From contig VXPN01000199.1 in assembly GCA_009839535.1 (NCBI GenBank), positions 1-8,725 on the forward strand: 8,725 bases of DNA, given 5' to 3'. The DNA is from Boseongicola sp. SB0662_bin_57 (GTDB lineage: Bacteria > Pseudomonadota > Alphaproteobacteria > Rhodobacterales > Rhodobacteraceae). Below are positions 6,801 through 8,725 of this stretch, in pieces. Each line of letters begins with the position of its first letter. The first letter of the stretch is position 1. The position numbers and the translations under genes were made by a program. Below the pieces are notes generated by a model, which was not told the origin of the DNA, did not search any database, and saw only the letters and a list, made by a program, of their open reading frames with translations.

Positions 6801-7506
6801 GTTCGTCGAAAGAGGAGGGAATCTTGATGGCGAAAGCGCCGGATTCGGTTTCCACGGTGCCGGCCGCTATCAGCTGGTTGTTGTTGGTCAGCTTGCCGAT
6901 GAGCTCGCCCACCGTGACGTCAATGGCTTCGAAGCGCAGCGGGTCGACCACGACCTCGACCATTTCCTCACGATGGCCGGCGAGCTTCGCTTCAAGCACT
7001 GGCTCGAGCTCTTCAAGCCGGTCCTGCAGGGACTTCGCGACCCGCAGCAGGGTCCGTTCGGGCACGGCGCCGGTCAGGTTGACGACCAGGATCGGAAATT
7101 CCGAGAAGTTCAGTTCGCCGATCGTGTATTGGTCGGCTCCCGCCGGAAACTGCGCCTCGGCCTTGTTCATTGCGTCCCGCACGTCCGCCAGGACCTGCGT
7201 CTTGTCCCATCCGAAGTCGAATTCCATGAGGACGTTGGCATAGCCTTCGGCCGCGGTCGCGCTTATCGACTTGAGCCCGTCGAGGTCGGCAAGCTCGCTT
7301 TCCATCGGCTTGATCAGGAGCGCTTCGCTGTCCTCTGCGCTGATCCCGGCAAAGGGCAGGCTCACGAAGATGGCCGGATACTCGATGTCAGGAGCGCCTT
7401 CCTTCGGAAGCTGGGTGTAGGCGAAGGCGCCCGCCAGAAGCGAGAGCGCGATGAATGACAGGACCATCCGGGCGCGCGACGCGGCCCAGTCGACGATGCT
7501 GGTCAT
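3847..7506 (-). CDS. RND-superfamily efflux permease, long form with extra membrane segments
   Basis: Proton-driven inner-membrane pump of the AcrB/ACR_tran type, expected to work as a trimer with the adaptor encoded just before it. It has 1219 residues against about 1020-1050 for AcrB. TM1 is at 10-30, the first periplasmic porter region at 31-337, TM2-6 within 338-488, TM7 at 596-618, the second porter region at 619-986 and TM8-12 within 987-1152. Residues 505-595 add two predicted helices (512-533, 544-566), and 1155-1219 form a mostly hydrophilic, partly Arg-rich tail. In TM4 the motif is ILVDGAIVVVEY: D402 is kept, but the second Asp of the AcrB pair is Gly (G403). In TM10 the motif is VVNNNIVLID, with Asn where AcrB has Lys. 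The ATG overlaps the adaptor stop by four bases, and GGAAG lies too close to the ATG to be a good site, so coupled translation is likely. The substrate cannot be told from sequence; drug or lipophilic export is more likely than heavy metal. Confidence 0.92.
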   Translation of the reverse strand: MTSIVDWAASRARMVLSFIALSLLAGAFAYTQLPKEGAPDIEYPAIFVSLPFAGISAEDSEALLIKPMESELADLDGLKSISATAAEGYANVLMEFDFGWDKTQVLADVRDAMNKAEAQFPAGADQYTIGELNFSEFPILVVNLTGAVPERTLLRVAKSLQDRLEELEPVLEAKLAGHREEMVEVVVDPLRFEAIDVTVGELIGKLTNNNQLIAAGTVETESGAFAIKIPSSFDEQQDIYRLPVKADGDRIITVGDVADIRLTFEDRSGTARFNGVNSVALQIVKRKGFPTISTTELVRREIEAARAAWPPDLQTAITVGASNDQSSGVRSMVNQLESSVLTAIALVMIVVLATLGTRSALLVGFAIPTSFLLCFAFLAVMGVAISNIVMFGLILSVGILVDGAIVVVEYADKRIQAGTGPMHAFVEAAKRMFWPVVSSTATTLCAFLPMLFWPGVSGEFMGMLPVTLIFVLSASLIVALIYLPVVGGISGRLSRILERISAALVRSLPWPVRAALVPLVFFMMFLAALQVLNPALLGGPGAGITGSAVGAILFVIAATLSSVVLNAVKPERDRRQVGTGRKRTPFGHLIAFIAGNPVMPVVTIGVVIFFVFSVFSYFGANNRGVEFFVEVEAEQAIIYVRARGNLSLAEKDALVKEAETIVLAAPGVTNAFAFAGAGGLNANTGGAQGPNDAIGQIQIELVAWEDRSAVAEAHGIEIGSLNGNVVLENLEAQLGEIPGIKVEVLNLTRGPSSAKPLHLRLKLDDWGKLIEATRIARDRFEATPGLIDIEDNLPLPGIDWQIDVDVERAGKYGANVATIGGMIQLVTRGVLLDTMRVDSSDEEIEIRARLPEDDRFLSTLDSLKVRTNQGLVPLSNLIVRKPVAQLAQITRTDQTRFFDVKANVEGDLVKLVDSDGAIVEVVRAADARSGALAARIAEEGLDAVPVTATERIETLTRWIEETRPFPDGVEWEWTGDAQDQAESQAFLQTGFMAALGLMFIILLAQFNSFYNAILVLLAVVLSTTGVLIGMLAMQQPFSVIMTGTGIVALAGIVVNNNIVLIDTYQEYSRYMPRIEAIIRTAEARLRPVLLTTITTIAGLLPMMLGLSFDFFNGGYSLNAPAALWWKPLATAVVFGLGTATLLTLVFTPSMLALRVWFWTILANALGALSALTRGARSRSARDWALRRAARKMKGTDVVWDVDADPARTVHPLHELRAAE
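7503..7506 (-). other. ATGA stop/start overlap coupling adaptor and permease translation
   Basis: The TGA stop of the adaptor (7505-7503) shares bases with the ATG of the permease (7506-7504). The only purine-rich stretch before that ATG, GGAAGA, is directly adjacent to it, which is too close for normal ribosome binding. Re-initiation by ribosomes finishing the adaptor is the likely mode, fixing the ratio of the two subunits. Confidence 0.8.
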
Positions 7507-8702
7507 TCTTCCGGATCCCTGAACCGGGCGGCGACCGGCACGCCGTCGGTGACGTATTCCTGGCCAACCACGATCACGGCGGCCTCCGGCCCCAGGCCTG
7601 CAACCCAGATGCCTTCGGCCGAATCCCGGACGACGCTGACTTCAGCGAATGCGGCCTTCTCGTCCCTTATGACCCGAACGCCGAGCTGACCGTCATCATT
7701 GAGGGTCAGGGACGACTGCGGCAACAGATGCGCGGTCCGGCCTGCGGACCGAATGGCAATCTCCGCCGTCTGGCCGTCACTGATTGCCAGATCGTCGTTT
7801 GCGATTTCCACATCCACCCTGAACGTGCGCGTGGCCGGGTCGGCCGATCGAGAGACGAACGTGACCCGACCGACGACGGTTTGTCCCGAAGTCAGCCGCG
7901 CCTGGGCGTACGCCCCCACGGAAATGCGATCCAGGTGGATTTCAGGCACGAAGCCGACCAGCTTGATCGTGTCGAGCTGGATCACGGTGGCGCAAAGCGA
8001 GCCAGGCTGGAGAAGGGAGCCAAGCTCTGCCGCATCGCTTTCGAGGATCCCCGAGAACGGCGCGCGGATCTCGAGCTTGCCAAGCTCGTTCCTTGCTGCG
8101 GCGACGGCTGCTTCTGCCGCCTGGATGCCGGACCTTGCGCTTTCGACGCCGGCTCGCGCGGCTTCCACCGCCGCGGCTGTCTGCGCAACCCGCGTCTCGG
8201 AGGCGAAGCCGCCCTCGTTCAGGCGCTCTGCCGCGCGGCCATTGATTTCGGCCTCGATGAGCCGCGCTTCCGCTTCCGGCAAGCGAAGCTCCGCCTCTCG
8301 AAACCGGGCCTCAGCCTCGTCCAGGGCAACCTGCCGCGTGCCCGGGTCCAGGACGCACAGCAGATCGCCTTCGGTCACCGTCGCGCCGCGCCGCGCCGGT
8401 TCGCTGGTGACCCTGCCGGATGTCTCTGCACGCACGTCAACCTGTCGTGCCGCTTCGGTGCGACCCCGAAGGATCACGGCACTGTCGACGGTTTGGGCGA
8501 TCGAACGCAATGCAACGACGGAAATGGCGCCGCCGAGGTCCGGACGTCGAACGCTTGCGGCGTCCGCATCGGCGGGTTCGTCGGTCGCGACGGCCTGCGC
8601 GCTGTTGCCGGCAGCGAACTTCAGGACTGCGTCACGCTCAAGCACGAGAAGGTACAAGGCCGTGACCACCAGGATCGCTGTCAGAACGGGAAGCAGGCGC
8701 AT
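7503..8702 (-). CDS. Periplasmic adaptor (membrane fusion protein) of the RND efflux system
   Basis: Links the RND permease to an outer-membrane channel. It has 399 residues. An N-terminal membrane anchor (about 3-20) has no lipobox Cys, so it is probably an uncleaved signal-anchor. The first half of the barrel-sandwich (lipoyl) domain is about 88-120 (ETSGRVTSEPARRGATVTEG), an Ala/Glu-rich helical hairpin runs 122-208, and the second half is about 209-243 (IRAPFSGILES, GSLLQPG). A beta-barrel spans about 246-320 (with the family-typical SADPATRTFRVDV at 286-298) and a membrane-proximal domain 322-390. The ATG is preceded by GAGGA ten bases away. Its stop overlaps the permease ATG (ATGA), making this the leading gene of the visible operon. 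Two cysteines (C116, C237) sit at matching points of the two lipoyl halves. The family is clear; specificity is not. Confidence 0.92.
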   Translation of the reverse strand: MRLLPVLTAILVVTALYLLVLERDAVLKFAAGNSAQAVATDEPADADAASVRRPDLGGAISVVALRSIAQTVDSAVILRGRTEAARQVDVRAETSGRVTSEPARRGATVTEGDLLCVLDPGTRQVALDEAEARFREAELRLPEAEARLIEAEINGRAAERLNEGGFASETRVAQTAAAVEAARAGVESARSGIQAAEAAVAAARNELGKLEIRAPFSGILESDAAELGSLLQPGSLCATVIQLDTIKLVGFVPEIHLDRISVGAYAQARLTSGQTVVGRVTFVSRSADPATRTFRVDVEIANDDLAISDGQTAEIAIRSAGRTAHLLPQSSLTLNDDGQLGVRVIRDEKAAFAEVSVVRDSAEGIWVAGLGPEAAVIVVGQEYVTDGVPVAARFRDPEE

Positions 8703-8712
8703 GGCTCTCGTG

Positions 8713-8717
8713 TCCTC
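8713..8717 (-). promoter_or_regulatory. Ribosome binding site of the adaptor gene
   Basis: GAGGA on the minus strand lies ten bases before the ATG at 8702. It supports that start, which also gives an immediate hydrophobic N-terminal anchor. Only 23 bases upstream of the start are visible, so the promoter and any regulator lie outside. Confidence 0.5.
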
Positions 8718-8725
8718 GCGGTCGC

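Noticed and set aside
1..8725. Search for a new defence, mobile or secondary-metabolite system
   Set aside because: All coding sequence is accounted for by four known families (LysM, ABC exporter, RND permease, adaptor); no transposase, integrase, toxin, nuclease, phage, tRNA or rRNA signal was seen.

Overview
The window looks like a piece of an alphaproteobacterial chromosome, most likely Rhodobacterales or a close relative. The reasons are the high GC content, the LysM protein with Ig-like modules and a low-complexity linker, an Atm1-type ABC exporter next to it, and an adaptor/RND pair whose protein sequences resemble roseobacter-type efflux systems. This placement is inferred from sequence style; no marker gene is present.

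Layout. Positions 1-1591 (+) hold the 3' part of a repeat-rich, cell-wall-associated LysM protein whose N-terminus lies outside the window. Positions 1592-1939 are a non-coding gap with a weak promoter-like pair and an inverted repeat. Positions 1940-3751 (+) encode a complete Atm1/HMT-type half-transporter ABC exporter. Positions 3752-3846 are a short convergent gap with a hairpin that may end transcription on one or both strands. On the minus strand, a two-gene efflux operon reads leftwards from the right edge: a periplasmic adaptor (8702-7503) followed, with a 4-nt ATGA overlap, by a long RND permease (7506-3847).

How the genes work together. The adaptor and permease almost certainly form one inner-membrane/periplasm efflux complex. 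No outer-membrane channel or regulator gene is in the window, so the complex either borrows a TolC-like protein or has one encoded beyond 8725. The ABC exporter should act alone as a homodimer, moving glutathione-linked sulfur or metal conjugates out of the cytoplasm; its predicted glutathione-pocket residues are largely intact. The LysM protein is a separate envelope protein that probably binds peptidoglycan.

I found no mobile element, RNA gene, CRISPR array or clearly new system. The points most worth a second look are the extra two-helix insertion and altered proton-relay residues in the RND permease, the two nested repeat families in the LysM protein, and a pseudo-symmetric cysteine pair in the adaptor.
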